Shown here piece after piece: positions 1 to 7,651 of a stretch of 64,000 nucleotides of DNA. Each line of letters begins with the position of its first letter. Within the stretch, counting starts at the first letter, position 1. This DNA is from Mycolicibacterium sp. S2-37 (GTDB lineage: Bacteria > Actinomycetota > Actinomycetes > Mycobacteriales > Mycobacteriaceae), in assembly GCF_017352375.1 (NCBI RefSeq), contig NZ_JAFEVR010000006.1:124001-188000 (forward strand), in the 5' to 3' direction. Under the pieces are notes generated by a model that was given only the letters and a program-made list of their open reading frames with translations, ran no database searches and was not told the origin of the DNA. The translations under genes and the position numbers were made by a program.

Positions 1-723
1 CCACAGGTTGCGTAACACGTTCGCCGCGGCGTTCGCGGCCAGCGTGCGTCGCCAGCGACGTCCACTCAGCGCTGGTAGGGCGACGTAGTCCTTGCCCACC
101 TGCCGCGCGACCTTGGCCGCCAGCTCGTGGCCGCCCTTCGATCCGCCGACCTCCAGCGCACGATCACGAGCGGCATGCAGACCGTGCAGAGCGATGCCCC
201 ACTCGAAGATGACGGCCAACAACACGTTCCGGATCGGCGATACGAGATAGTCCGGTTTCCACTCCTGGTCGGGGGAGACCCGCAGCACGCCGAAACCCAG
301 GTCGTCGTCGACGCCGATGACGTTGTTGTAGACGTGATGGGTGTAGTTGTGCGAATACCGCCACTGCGATGACAGGCCGGCCATGTCCCACTCCCAGGTG
401 TTGGAGTGGATCTCGGGATCGTTCATCCAATCCCATTGCCCGTGACCGACGTTGTGCCCGATCTCCATGTTCTCGATGCTCTTGGCGGCGGCCAGGGCCA
501 CCGTGCCCAGCAGCCAGCCGCGACGAGACCGGCTGCGGTGGATGACGATCCGGGCGGCCACATCGAGCAGACGCTGCAGGCGGATGGTGCGCCGAATGTA
601 TGCGGCGTCGCGCGCGCCGAGTGAGCCTTCGACGTCCGCCCGGATCGCATCGAGTTCACGGGTCAGCGACTCGACGTCTGTCTCGCTGAGGTGCGCATAT
701 GCAGCGACCTGCCTGATTGCCAC
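1..723 (-). CDS. desA3: DesA3-type acyl-CoA/fatty-acid desaturase, 3' end missing
   Basis: The gene runs off the left edge, so only the N-terminal 241 residues are visible. It reads from a GTG at 723 (V-A-I-R-Q-V). The membrane-desaturase histidine motifs are present: GHNVGHGQWDWMNDPEIH near residue 106 and a following HNYTHH. The text closely resembles DesA3 of M. tuberculosis, the stearoyl-CoA delta-9 desaturase, a di-iron membrane enzyme that makes oleate with electrons from a separate reductase. The third histidine box lies outside the window. The gene sits 109 bp downstream of the Rieske lipoprotein gene on the same strand. A possible -10 (TAAGGT, minus strand, 808-813) lies in that gap, so co-transcription is uncertain. 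Confidence 0.88.
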   Translation of the reverse strand, partial: MAIRQVAAYAHLSETDVESLTRELDAIRADVEGSLGARDAAYIRRTIRLQRLLDVAARIVIHRSRSRRGWLLGTVALAAAKSIENMEIGHNVGHGQWDWMNDPEIHSNTWEWDMAGLSSQWRYSHNYTHHVYNNVIGVDDDLGFGVLRVSPDQEWKPDYLVSPIRNVLLAVIFEWGIALHGLHAARDRALEVGGSKGGHELAAKVARQVGKDYVALPALSGRRWRRTLAANAAANVLRNLW

Positions 724-832
724 GTGGGTCCTCGTATTGCTGGGGGATGGTGTGCGAGCAACCCTTGCCCGCTGAAGACCATCCAGGCTGGACCGGCTCC
801 TGTGCTCACCTTACCCGGCGACGTCGTTCGCC

Positions 833-1258
833 TCAGCCCGCAAAGACCTCGCCGTCGCGGACCGTGACGGGGCGCGGCTCCAGCGGTCGTGCCGCCGGTC
901 CCTGCGCCACCGAACCGTCCAGGCGGAACCGGCTGCCGTGACAGCGGCAGACGATCTCGGCGTCCACCACCTCGGCGACCTTGCAGCCCGCGTGCGTGCA
1001 GGTCGTCGAGAGGCCGGTGAAAGCACCGGCCGACGGCTGGGTCACCACGGTGTCGCCGACAATGACCCCGGAGCCGACCGGTACGTCGGCGGTCGTGGTG
1101 AGCGGCTTGTCCGGTGGCGCTGCGCCGCCGGGGGCTGCGCTGGACTGTTCGGCCGGCTTGCCGTAGGTGGTGCAGGCGGCCAGGGCGGCCGTGAGCAGTC
1201 CCAGGCCCGCGCCGAGGACGACGTGGCGGCGGGGCGCGCGGACGGAGTTGATGCGCAT
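833..1258 (-). CDS. Tat-exported Rieske [2Fe-2S] lipoprotein, bc1-type cluster
   Basis: 141 aa. The N-terminus has a twin-arginine signal (P-R-R-H-V-V-L-G, residues 9-16) followed by a lipobox ending L-A-A-C29, so the protein should be exported folded and lipid-anchored on the outer face of the membrane. The rest is a Rieske domain: box 1 C87-T-H89-A-G-C92 and box 2 C104-R-C106-H107-G-S109. By analogy with bc1/b6f proteins, C87, H89, C104 and H107 would bind the cluster and C92-C106 would form the disulfide. Together with Ser109 this is typical of high-potential Rieske proteins rather than oxygenase ferredoxins. A strong Shine-Dalgarno (AGGAGGAAAGGAG) precedes the ATG. It is the last gene of a three-gene operon with the DUF6529-like protein. 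Electron donor and acceptor are unknown. Confidence 0.88.
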   Translation of the reverse strand: MRINSVRAPRRHVVLGAGLGLLTAALAACTTYGKPAEQSSAAPGGAAPPDKPLTTTADVPVGSGVIVGDTVVTQPSAGAFTGLSTTCTHAGCKVAEVVDAEIVCRCHGSRFRLDGSVAQGPAARPLEPRPVTVRDGEVFAG

Positions 1259-1274
1259 CGGTGCTCCTTTCCTC

Positions 1275-1838
1275 CTAGAAGGTGAGCCCGCTGGTGCGGA
1301 AGAACCACAGCGCGGACGTCAGCCATACGTAGACCAGGCTGAAGAACACGAGGCCGCCGATGAGTGGGATGATCCACGGCCGTAGCCGGCGATGGGTCAA
1401 CAACAGCATTTTCGACACGAACGCCCCGTAGAAGAAGCATCCGAACAGTGAATGGAACAGCACCCGGGTGTCAGCGGACGAGAACCCGAGTGCGTACAGG
1501 CAGTGCACCGCCACCGGCGCGGTGACCAGCACCGCCAGTCGCCCGGACCACACGTGCGCCACTCCCATCCAACGTGGGGCGGCGCCGCGCGGCAGCAGCC
1601 GGTACATCGCGAACGCCGACACCAGCTGGAAGACGGCCAGGCCGACGGCGAGGGTCGCGAGCCACGACTTGACCGCGGTGCCGCTGGAAAACCCGGCCAG
1701 GTTGACCGAGAAGAACCGGGGTTCGTGCGCCAGACCGAACGCCCCGAGCGCGACGGCGGCCAATGCCCCGGCGACGACGGCAGCAGCCAGTGCCGTGCCG
1801 CCGCGTGCGATCGGTATGCGCTCGGTGTCCTCAGTCAT
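1275..1838 (-). CDS. DUF6529-like five-helix membrane protein, possible di-haem b protein
   Basis: 187 aa, with five hydrophobic segments at about 15-37, 56-82, 93-119, 124-148 and 155-181. Histidines are H38, H95, H112, H129 and H149. H95 and H112 lie at opposite ends of helix 3; H129 and H149 lie at opposite ends of helix 4. An antiparallel pair would put H95 with H149 on one side and H112 with H129 on the other, which resembles bis-His b-haem sites of cytochrome b561 or ferric reductases. That assignment is inference. The ATG overlaps the end of the upstream gene by 8 nt and the stop lies in the leader of the Rieske gene, so all three are probably translated together. Function is unassigned; quinol-linked electron transfer fits the context. 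Confidence 0.75.
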   Translation of the reverse strand: MTEDTERIPIARGGTALAAAVVAGALAAVALGAFGLAHEPRFFSVNLAGFSSGTAVKSWLATLAVGLAVFQLVSAFAMYRLLPRGAAPRWMGVAHVWSGRLAVLVTAPVAVHCLYALGFSSADTRVLFHSLFGCFFYGAFVSKMLLLTHRRLRPWIIPLIGGLVFFSLVYVWLTSALWFFRTSGLTF

Positions 1839-2277
1839 CGGTCCGCTCGACCGGCTCGGCGTCGAAGCTCCAGCGCGCGCCCTCGATCGTGAGGGTGCCG
1901 GTGACGCCCGAGGGAGTGACCCGTCCGAGGAGGCGACCGGCGCCCCCGGGGCCGGTGAGATCGAGGGCGTCGCCGGTGGTGCGGCCCAGCAACCACATCT
2001 CGATGCCCCGGTTGTCGCAGGCGTAGGCACGCGCGCGGTCACCGACGATGTCGACGTCGAGGACCAAAGGCGCTTGGGCGGTACTGATCTGGGCTCGGTA
2101 GCGAGCCTGCCGCGGCATCGCCTGCGGCGCCGTGGCCGGCGCCGTGACCGGAGCCGGCGCGGCGGCCGGGGCGACGGGTGGCACGCCGGTTGACTCGTGA
2201 GAACCATTGGCGAGCCAGATCGCCGCTCCGGCGGCAGCGACGGCGCCCAGGGTGATGAGGGGACTGCGGTGCGTCAT
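1831..2277 (-). CDS. Exported or membrane-anchored beta-rich protein of unknown function
   Basis: 148 aa. The start is the ATG at 2277, which has AAGGAG eight bases upstream. The in-frame GTG nine bases further up would abut that Shine-Dalgarno and is less likely. Residues 5-22 form a short hydrophobic signal or anchor, followed by a Pro/Ala-rich linker to about residue 55. The C-terminal domain has alternating polar and hydrophobic stretches rich in Gly, Thr and Val, ending W-S-F-D-A-E-P. I recognise no family and see no cofactor motif; a single Cys (A-C-D-N) is present. First gene of the operon with the DUF6529-like and Rieske proteins, so it probably acts outside the membrane with them. 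Confidence 0.7.
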   Translation of the reverse strand: MTHRSPLITLGAVAAAGAAIWLANGSHESTGVPPVAPAAAPAPVTAPATAPQAMPRQARYRAQISTAQAPLVLDVDIVGDRARAYACDNRGIEMWLLGRTTGDALDLTGPGGAGRLLGRVTPSGVTGTLTIEGARWSFDAEPVERTDD

Positions 2278-2352
2278 GGGCGTCACTCCTTGTCGGTGGG
2301 TGATCGGTCGTCGGGGGAAGGCAGAAGGGGTCGGCGCATGAGCGGTGGGACA

Positions 2353-3657
2353 TCAGCGCACCCGCTCGCTGCGCTCGGCGATGACCTCGTCGACGAGCGC
2401 GGCGATCTCCGCGACCCCGTTCCGGCGCGCCAGCGCGGCCTCGAGTCGTCGCGCGTTCTCCCGGTAACCCGGGTCGTCGAGCACCGTTCGCACGGCCGCT
2501 CGCACGGCGCGGGGCGAGGGAGTTCCGGTTTTCAGGTTCACACCCGCACCGCTCCACGCGACGCGGGCGGCGACCTCCGGCTTGTCCTCGGTGTTGCCCG
2601 CGACCACCATGGGCACACCGGCGGCAAGCGCACGCTGGACGGCGCCGTAGCCGCCGTTGGTCACCATCACGTCCACCTTGGGTAGCAGCACATCGTGCGG
2701 AAGGTATTCGGCGACGAAGGTGTTGGCGGGCAGGCGGTCGCCGAGAGCGGACACCGGCCTGCCGCCGGTGGTGGCGACCACGGTCACCGCTTCGTCGGCG
2801 AGCGCATCGATGGTCGGCGCCAGCAGACGGGTGAGATCGGCGTTGTCGATCGTGCCCTGGGTGACGTGGACGACGGGCCGGCTGCCATCGAGGAGATGCC
2901 ACCACGACGGCGGACGGAAGCCGACCGTCGGCGCGGGGTGGACGGCGCCGACGTAGCGCACATTGGCCGGAAGATCCGTTCGCGGATAGTCGAATTCGGG
3001 GACGGTCGGAGCGATGAGGCGGTCGGCGAGCAGCCCGGCGTCGGTGACGAAAACCGGTAGCGTGCGCGTGTTCAGCCGGTCGAGGAGGCGGTTGGCTGCG
3101 ACATGCGAACCGCGCAGCAGGACCCGCTGTGTCAGCGCGGTCAGCGCCCGGTTGCGCATCCGGCCGTACCGGGTGGAGGACGGCGGGAGCCCGAGTCCGC
3201 CCGGTCCGGTGTCGCGACTGCTGATCAGCAGCGGCGTGGTGGAGTACGTCAGGATGGGTGGGCGCGCGGCCGGGTCGCCGAGCACGAACGGCAGGACGCC
3301 GAAGAACATCGCGTCGGAGATCACCGCGTCGAAGTGGTTGTCGGCCAACACCTCTGACAGCGCGGCGGCCTGGTGGGGCAGGGGTTTGACGAAGATGTTG
3401 GTGATGTCGAAATCCACTCGCTGGATCCCGGTCGTCGATGAGCGGCCGGGGAACTGTTCATCCAGCCGGGTCTCGTCGATGTCGGTCTGCGGTGGCAATG
3501 CCCGGGGGCGGGCGCCGGCCGCGCGGATCGTCGCGGCGTGTTTGGCGGCGGTCAGTACGGTGACGTCGTCGCCGCGGTCGACCAGTCCGCGGGCGAGGTT
3601 CAGCAGCGGTCCGATGTGACCGACCGGCGACATCGAGGCGATCAGGATCTGCGGCAT
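2353..3657 (-). CDS. GT1-family (UGT/MGT-like) glycosyltransferase
   Basis: 434 aa from the ATG at 3657, which has a GGGAGC Shine-Dalgarno six bases upstream. An in-frame codon at 3684 would add nine residues but has no ribosome site. The N-terminus (P-Q-I-L-I-A-S-M-S-P-V-G-H-I-G-P) matches the start of macrolide and ergosterol glycosyltransferases with the acceptor-side His. The C-terminal half has the nucleotide-sugar region, with V-T-N-G-G-Y-G-A-V-Q and G-V-P-M-V near residues 340-360. This family moves a hexose from a nucleotide sugar to lipids or small molecules. The acceptor cannot be read from the sequence. It is 75 bp upstream of the redox operon on the same strand. Confidence 0.85.
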   Translation of the reverse strand: MPQILIASMSPVGHIGPLLNLARGLVDRGDDVTVLTAAKHAATIRAAGARPRALPPQTDIDETRLDEQFPGRSSTTGIQRVDFDITNIFVKPLPHQAAALSEVLADNHFDAVISDAMFFGVLPFVLGDPAARPPILTYSTTPLLISSRDTGPGGLGLPPSSTRYGRMRNRALTALTQRVLLRGSHVAANRLLDRLNTRTLPVFVTDAGLLADRLIAPTVPEFDYPRTDLPANVRYVGAVHPAPTVGFRPPSWWHLLDGSRPVVHVTQGTIDNADLTRLLAPTIDALADEAVTVVATTGGRPVSALGDRLPANTFVAEYLPHDVLLPKVDVMVTNGGYGAVQRALAAGVPMVVAGNTEDKPEVAARVAWSGAGVNLKTGTPSPRAVRAAVRTVLDDPGYRENARRLEAALARRNGVAEIAALVDEVIAERSERVR

Positions 3658-3761
3658 GGGGAGCTCCCTGGCTAGGCGTTGCATCGGAATTCGATGGTCG
3701 GCCAGACGGCACAGGCGAAGCTTGGAGGTTGTGTGGAGATCGCGTGGAGATCAGACGTACG

Positions 3762-4586
3762 TCAGCGGGTGATCCGGTCGGGTCGGGTGTAGACGTTCAT
3801 CGATTCTCCGCGCAGGAAGGCCACCAGCGTCAGCCCGGACTGGCCGGCCAAATCGACCGCCAGTGATGACGGGGCGGACACCGCTGCCATGATCGGGATG
3901 CCCGCCATGACCGCCTTCTGCGTCAGTTCGAAGGAGGCCCGGCCGCTGACCAGCAGCACGGTGCCGCCCAGCGGGATGCGGTCGGCTTCGAGCGCCCAGC
4001 CGATCACCTTGTCCACGGCGTTGTGCCTGCCGATGTCCTCGCGTACGACCAGCATCTCGCCCGCGACGGTGAACAGGGCGGCGGCGTGCAGTCCGCCCGT
4101 GCTGGCGAACACCTTCTGTGCCTTACGCAGCCGGCTCGGCATGGCGGAGAGCGCGGACGCGGCAACCCGCGACGGTTCGTCGCCCGGACAGTGCCTGCTG
4201 GTCAACCGGACGGCCTCCAGCGAGGCCTTGCCGCAGACACCGCACGAGGACGTGGTGTAGAAGTTGCGGCGGACGTCGGTGCTGGGCAGCGGCACGTGCG
4301 CAGCGAGTGCGACGTCGAGCACGTTGTAGGTGTTGACGCCGTCGTCGTCGGCGCCCCTGCAGTAGCGCACGGTCAGCACGTCGTCGCGGTGGCCGATCAC
4401 CCCTTCGGTGAGCAGGAAACCCTGCGCCAGCTCGACATCGGCACCGGGTGTGCGCATGGTGACCGTCAACGGCTCACCGCGCAGCCGGATCTCGAGGGGC
4501 TCCTCGACCACCAGGGTCTCCGGGCGGGCGACACTGTCGGCCGCAGTGACGTGATGCGCGCGTCTGCGCGCGGTGACCCGGCCCAT
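3762..4586 (-). CDS. fdhD: Formate dehydrogenase accessory sulfurtransferase FdhD
   Basis: 274 aa, normal family length. The conserved C-G-V-C-G-K motif gives Cys115 and Cys118, the residues that pass sulfur from a cysteine desulfurase to the molybdenum cofactor of formate dehydrogenases. Other family signatures include G-F-L-L-T-E-G near residue 56 and [10 protein letters not shown] in the cofactor-binding half. It acts in the cytoplasm. No formate dehydrogenase structural gene lies in the window; mobA, another Mo-cofactor gene, lies 8 kb away. The YncE-like lipoprotein gene lies upstream on the same strand. Confidence 0.95.
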   Translation of the reverse strand: MGRVTARRRAHHVTAADSVARPETLVVEEPLEIRLRGEPLTVTMRTPGADVELAQGFLLTEGVIGHRDDVLTVRYCRGADDDGVNTYNVLDVALAAHVPLPSTDVRRNFYTTSSCGVCGKASLEAVRLTSRHCPGDEPSRVAASALSAMPSRLRKAQKVFASTGGLHAAALFTVAGEMLVVREDIGRHNAVDKVIGWALEADRIPLGGTVLLVSGRASFELTQKAVMAGIPIMAAVSAPSSLAVDLAGQSGLTLVAFLRGESMNVYTRPDRITR

Positions 4587-4705
4587 CAGTTCAGCCTAGG
4601 CGGTCGGCGCGCCGGGGTGGCATGCCTGCGTCGAGCGCACCAGCGCGGGTGCACACCGGCCGGCCACTCCGTCGGCGAGCATCTCGTGGGTTCTCGACCC
4701 GCTCG

Positions 4706-5788
4706 CTAGGCGGCGGGGATGTCGACGAGATGCACCACCCCTCCGCTCAGCCCGGCGACGAACACGCGGCCGGTGACCGGATCGACGGCGACGGTGTACG
4801 GATTCTGCACGGTGGGGAAGCGAGCGATCTCCCGCGGTGTCGGCTGAGCCATGTCGTAGCCGACCACCTCGTTGGTGCCCGACGAGGCGACCCACACCCG
4901 ATCGCGCGTCGGGTCGTAGGTGATGCCGTACGGTCCGCCCGGCTGCGCCACCATGGCGACTTCGCGGGGTTGCGGGCGCGGCGTGAACACACGCACTGCG
5001 TCTCCGCGGGTGTCGGTCACGATCAGCCGGCCGTGCAGGTCGGCGACCTGGTGGGTGGGGCCCTGACCCGCCGGTGTGGATCCGACGATCGTGAGGTTCT
5101 CGGTGTCGTAGACGGTGAGGTCGTTCTTGCGGACGTCGAGCAGGCCCATCGCGTCGCCGACCGGGGCGAGGCCCGCCGGCTGCACACTGTCGGTGAACAC
5201 CTTGGCGATCTCGTCACCGCGCAGCACGGTGACCGTTCCGCCGTGCTCATTGGCGACGAAAACCGAGCCGTTCGCGGCCTCGGACGCATCGTGCGGGAAG
5301 GTGCCGGTGGCGACCTGCGATGCGGACTGCCCGCCCGGCAGATCGATGCGGACCAGCGCGTCGGCGCTCTCGACCGGGACCAGTACCGGCCCACCGGGGC
5401 GGGCCAGCTGCAGGTGACGCCCGAAGCCGGGCAGCGGTGTGCGGCCGGTGACCTCGCCGGTATCGGCGTCCAGCAGCACCAGCTCATTCGGGTCGCGCTT
5501 GAGCACGGCGACGGTCCGGGTCCGGCCGTCGGCGACGATGCCTTCGGGCTGGGCCCCGACCGGGACGGTGCGGCCCGGCAGGACGGCCGTCTGCCGCGGT
5601 GCCCGCTGCGGTTCGGCCGGCGGAGGCAGCCCGTCGGCGGGCGGACGGGTGCCCTCGGTCGGCGCCCCGGAGGGCAGCAGTCCGGTGGTGGTCGGGGTCG
5701 GGGACGGCGCTTCCTGCGGTGCGGAGGCGCATCCCGCGACGAGAACCGCCCCGAGGACGGCGGCCACGACGCTGCGGATGACCGGCAT
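4706..5788 (-). CDS. YncE-like beta-propeller lipoprotein
   Basis: 360 aa from the ATG at 5788 (M-P-V-I-R-S-V-V). A start eleven codons further upstream would put charged residues before the signal peptide. The lipobox is V-A-G-C at about residue 20. A Pro/Thr-rich linker follows, then repeated blades with motifs such as G-I-V-A-D-G, V-F-V-A-N-E, G-I-T-Y-D-P and Y-T-V-A-V-D-P, typical of seven-bladed YncE/PQQ-like propellers. Such proteins sit on the cell surface and bind ligands or partners; catalysis is rarely shown. The 117 bp between this gene and fdhD contain nothing I recognise. Confidence 0.85.
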   Translation of the reverse strand: MPVIRSVVAAVLGAVLVAGCASAPQEAPSPTPTTTGLLPSGAPTEGTRPPADGLPPPAEPQRAPRQTAVLPGRTVPVGAQPEGIVADGRTRTVAVLKRDPNELVLLDADTGEVTGRTPLPGFGRHLQLARPGGPVLVPVESADALVRIDLPGGQSASQVATGTFPHDASEAANGSVFVANEHGGTVTVLRGDEIAKVFTDSVQPAGLAPVGDAMGLLDVRKNDLTVYDTENLTIVGSTPAGQGPTHQVADLHGRLIVTDTRGDAVRVFTPRPQPREVAMVAQPGGPYGITYDPTRDRVWVASSGTNEVVGYDMAQPTPREIARFPTVQNPYTVAVDPVTGRVFVAGLSGGVVHLVDIPAA

Positions 5789-5961
5789 GTGGTGGCGGTA
5801 CCCGCATCCCCGGATGCGCACCGCCGCGATCGCATGACGGGGCGGTGACGGACCTCAGCTGCGGGTGACCCGGCCCGCCAGTCCCAGTCGGCACTGCCGA
5901 TCAGCGTGGTGATCGTGCTGGCGCGCATGACCGGCATGCGGCGGCGCTGGTGCCCCGAGGA

Positions 5962-6585
5962 TCATCTCCTCGACGCCGATGGCTGCAGGTAGGTGACGAT
6001 CGCGTTGGTGAGTCCTCGGCGCGCCAGGTCCAGGTCGTAGTAGGACCCCAGTTGGCGCTCGGAGACCAGCCCGCGCATCGCACCGGGGATGAACGAGGCC
6101 ACCTCACGGACCCGGGCCGGGTCCACGTCGACGTCGGCGAACGCGGTCTGGCAGGCCTCGATCCAGCTTCGCCCCCACGACTGCAGTTCCGCAGCGGTCT
6201 GTGGATACAGCCGTTCCAGATCGGCGCCGTCGCGGGGGAGGGCCGCTCGCAACGTCTCGATGGCCCGCGAATCGGGTGCGGACAGACCGTCGAAGAGCAG
6301 GTCGATGATCGCGGCCACGCGTTCGCGCAGGGGCGCCTCGGGTGTGGCCTGGGACGGCAACTGGCCGCGGCGCTCCGCGGTGCGTTTGAGCACGGCGGCC
6401 CAGAGTCCGTCGATGTCGCCGAACTGGTACTTGACCGCACCCCAGGTCGCGCCGGCGTCTTTGGCGATGCGATTGGCCGACGCCGCGGCGGCGTCACCGG
6501 TGGCCAGCGCGCGCAGAGCCGCGTCGAGCATGCCGTCGCGAGTGGCCTGACCGCGCCGGTTCGTGCGTCGCGTCGCCTCTGCCAC
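5962..6585 (-). CDS. TetR-family transcriptional repressor
   Basis: 207 aa from a GTG at 6585. Residues 10-60 form the helix-turn-helix, with A-S-A-N-R-I-A-K-D-A-G and W-G-A-V-K-Y-Q-F-G-D. The helical C-terminal ligand domain is unlike any effector class I can name. The gene is divergent from the Rieske oxygenase gene, with 36 bp between the start codons. A candidate -10 (TACGAT, minus strand, 6593-6598) lies seven bases before the GTG, so the mRNA is probably leaderless. The 24-bp palindrome between the genes covers this -10. Auto-repression and control of the oxygenase operon is the simplest reading. Confidence 0.87.
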   Translation of the reverse strand: MAEATRRTNRRGQATRDGMLDAALRALATGDAAAASANRIAKDAGATWGAVKYQFGDIDGLWAAVLKRTAERRGQLPSQATPEAPLRERVAAIIDLLFDGLSAPDSRAIETLRAALPRDGADLERLYPQTAAELQSWGRSWIEACQTAFADVDVDPARVREVASFIPGAMRGLVSERQLGSYYDLDLARRGLTNAIVTYLQPSASRR

Positions 6586-6590
6586 TTGAC

Positions 6591-6614
6591 GAATCGTAGA
6601 GGCCTCTGTGATTC
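6591..6614. promoter_or_regulatory. Palindromic operator shared by tetR and Rieske oxygenase promoters
   Basis: A 24-bp inverted repeat, 20 of 24 positions symmetric, with outer arms GAATC / GATTC and core AGAGGCCTCT. The left arm contains the minus-strand -10 TACGAT of the TetR gene; the right arm contains a plus-strand -10-like GATTCT (6610-6615) six bases before the oxygenase ATG. A repressor bound here would cover both promoters. The link to the adjacent TetR protein is inference from position and symmetry. Confidence 0.75.
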
Positions 6615-6621
6615 TCGTCCA

Positions 6622-7644
6622 ATGGCCAAGCCGCCACTGTCGATGAAGCCCACGGGCTGGTTCCAGGTCGCGTGGTCGGATGAGGTCGGCGTCGGCGAGG
6701 TGCACCGGATGAAGTACTTCGGCCGGGAGATGGTCGCGTGGCGGGCGCAGTCCGGCCGACTGACGGTGATGGACGCCTACTGCGAACACCTCGGTGCGCA
6801 CCTCGGCCACGGCGGCCACGTCGAGGGTGAGGTGATCCAGTGCCCGTTCCACGGCTGGCAGTGGAACCACGAGGGGCGAAACGTCTGCATCCCCTACGAG
6901 CCGAGGGCCAACCGCGGACGGCGCATGCGGACCTATCCCGTCACCGAGCGCAACGAGTCGGTGTACATCTGGCACGACGTGGACGGCCGGGAGCCGTATT
7001 TCGATGTGCCCGATGTGTTCTCGACGTTCGATGACGCCTCCTGCGAGCAGTATTACCCGCAGCAGCGGTTGTTCCGGCAGGGTCTCGAACTGCACCCGCA
7101 GTATGTGCTCGAAAACGGTGTCGACTTCGCCCACTTCAAATTCGTGCACCAGACCCCGATCGTGCCGGTGTTCACCCGTCACGACTTCGACGAGCCGGTG
7201 TCCTACGTCGATTTCACCATCACCTTCGAGGGCGACGACCAGCAGAAGATCGAGGACGTGCGCAGCGGGGTCGAGGCGATCAACGGCGGTCTGGGCATCG
7301 CGGTGACCAAGAGCTGGGGGATGGTGGACAACCGGACGATCTCCGCGATCACCCCGGTCGACGAGTCCACCTCCGATGTCCGGTTCATGGTCTACATCGG
7401 CCGCACCCCGGGCCGCGACGACGAGCGCGCCCGGGACAAGGCGCGGATGTTCGGCGAAGAGGTCATCCGGCAGTTCACCCAGGACATCCACATCTGGTGC
7501 CACCAGCGCTATTCGGATCCACCCGCACTGTCCAGCTCGGAGTTCGAGGGCTTCACCGCGATCCGCAATTGGGCCAGGCAGTTCTATCCGGACGGTATCG
7601 GCGGCAGCGCCGCAGAGGTCTACGCCGCTCTACAGAAAGGCTGA
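6622..7644 (+). CDS. Rieske non-haem iron oxygenase, KshA-like terminal component
   Basis: 340 aa. The Rieske cluster ligands are C54-x-H56 and C74-P-F-H77. The mononuclear iron site appears as N-G-V-D178-F-A-H181-F-K-F-V-H186. These are the hallmarks of ring-hydroxylating or steroid-type oxygenases such as KshA and similar mycobacterial enzymes, which hydroxylate hydrophobic substrates with electrons from a separate reductase. No reductase gene is adjacent. The ATG has no Shine-Dalgarno and follows a -10-like GATTCT by six bases, so it is probably leaderless and TetR-controlled. The next gene starts 7 bp after the stop. The substrate is unknown; a lipid or terpenoid ring is a guess. Confidence 0.85.
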   Translation: MAKPPLSMKPTGWFQVAWSDEVGVGEVHRMKYFGREMVAWRAQSGRLTVMDAYCEHLGAHLGHGGHVEGEVIQCPFHGWQWNHEGRNVCIPYEPRANRGRRMRTYPVTERNESVYIWHDVDGREPYFDVPDVFSTFDDASCEQYYPQQRLFRQGLELHPQYVLENGVDFAHFKFVHQTPIVPVFTRHDFDEPVSYVDFTITFEGDDQQKIEDVRSGVEAINGGLGIAVTKSWGMVDNRTISAITPVDESTSDVRFMVYIGRTPGRDDERARDKARMFGEEVIRQFTQDIHIWCHQRYSDPPALSSSEFEGFTAIRNWARQFYPDGIGGSAAEVYAALQKG

Positions 7645-7651
7645 ACGTCAC

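Noticed and set aside
5789..5961. Short frames between the YncE-like gene and tetR
   Set aside because: No start, ribosome site or motif; nothing recognisable in the 173 bp.
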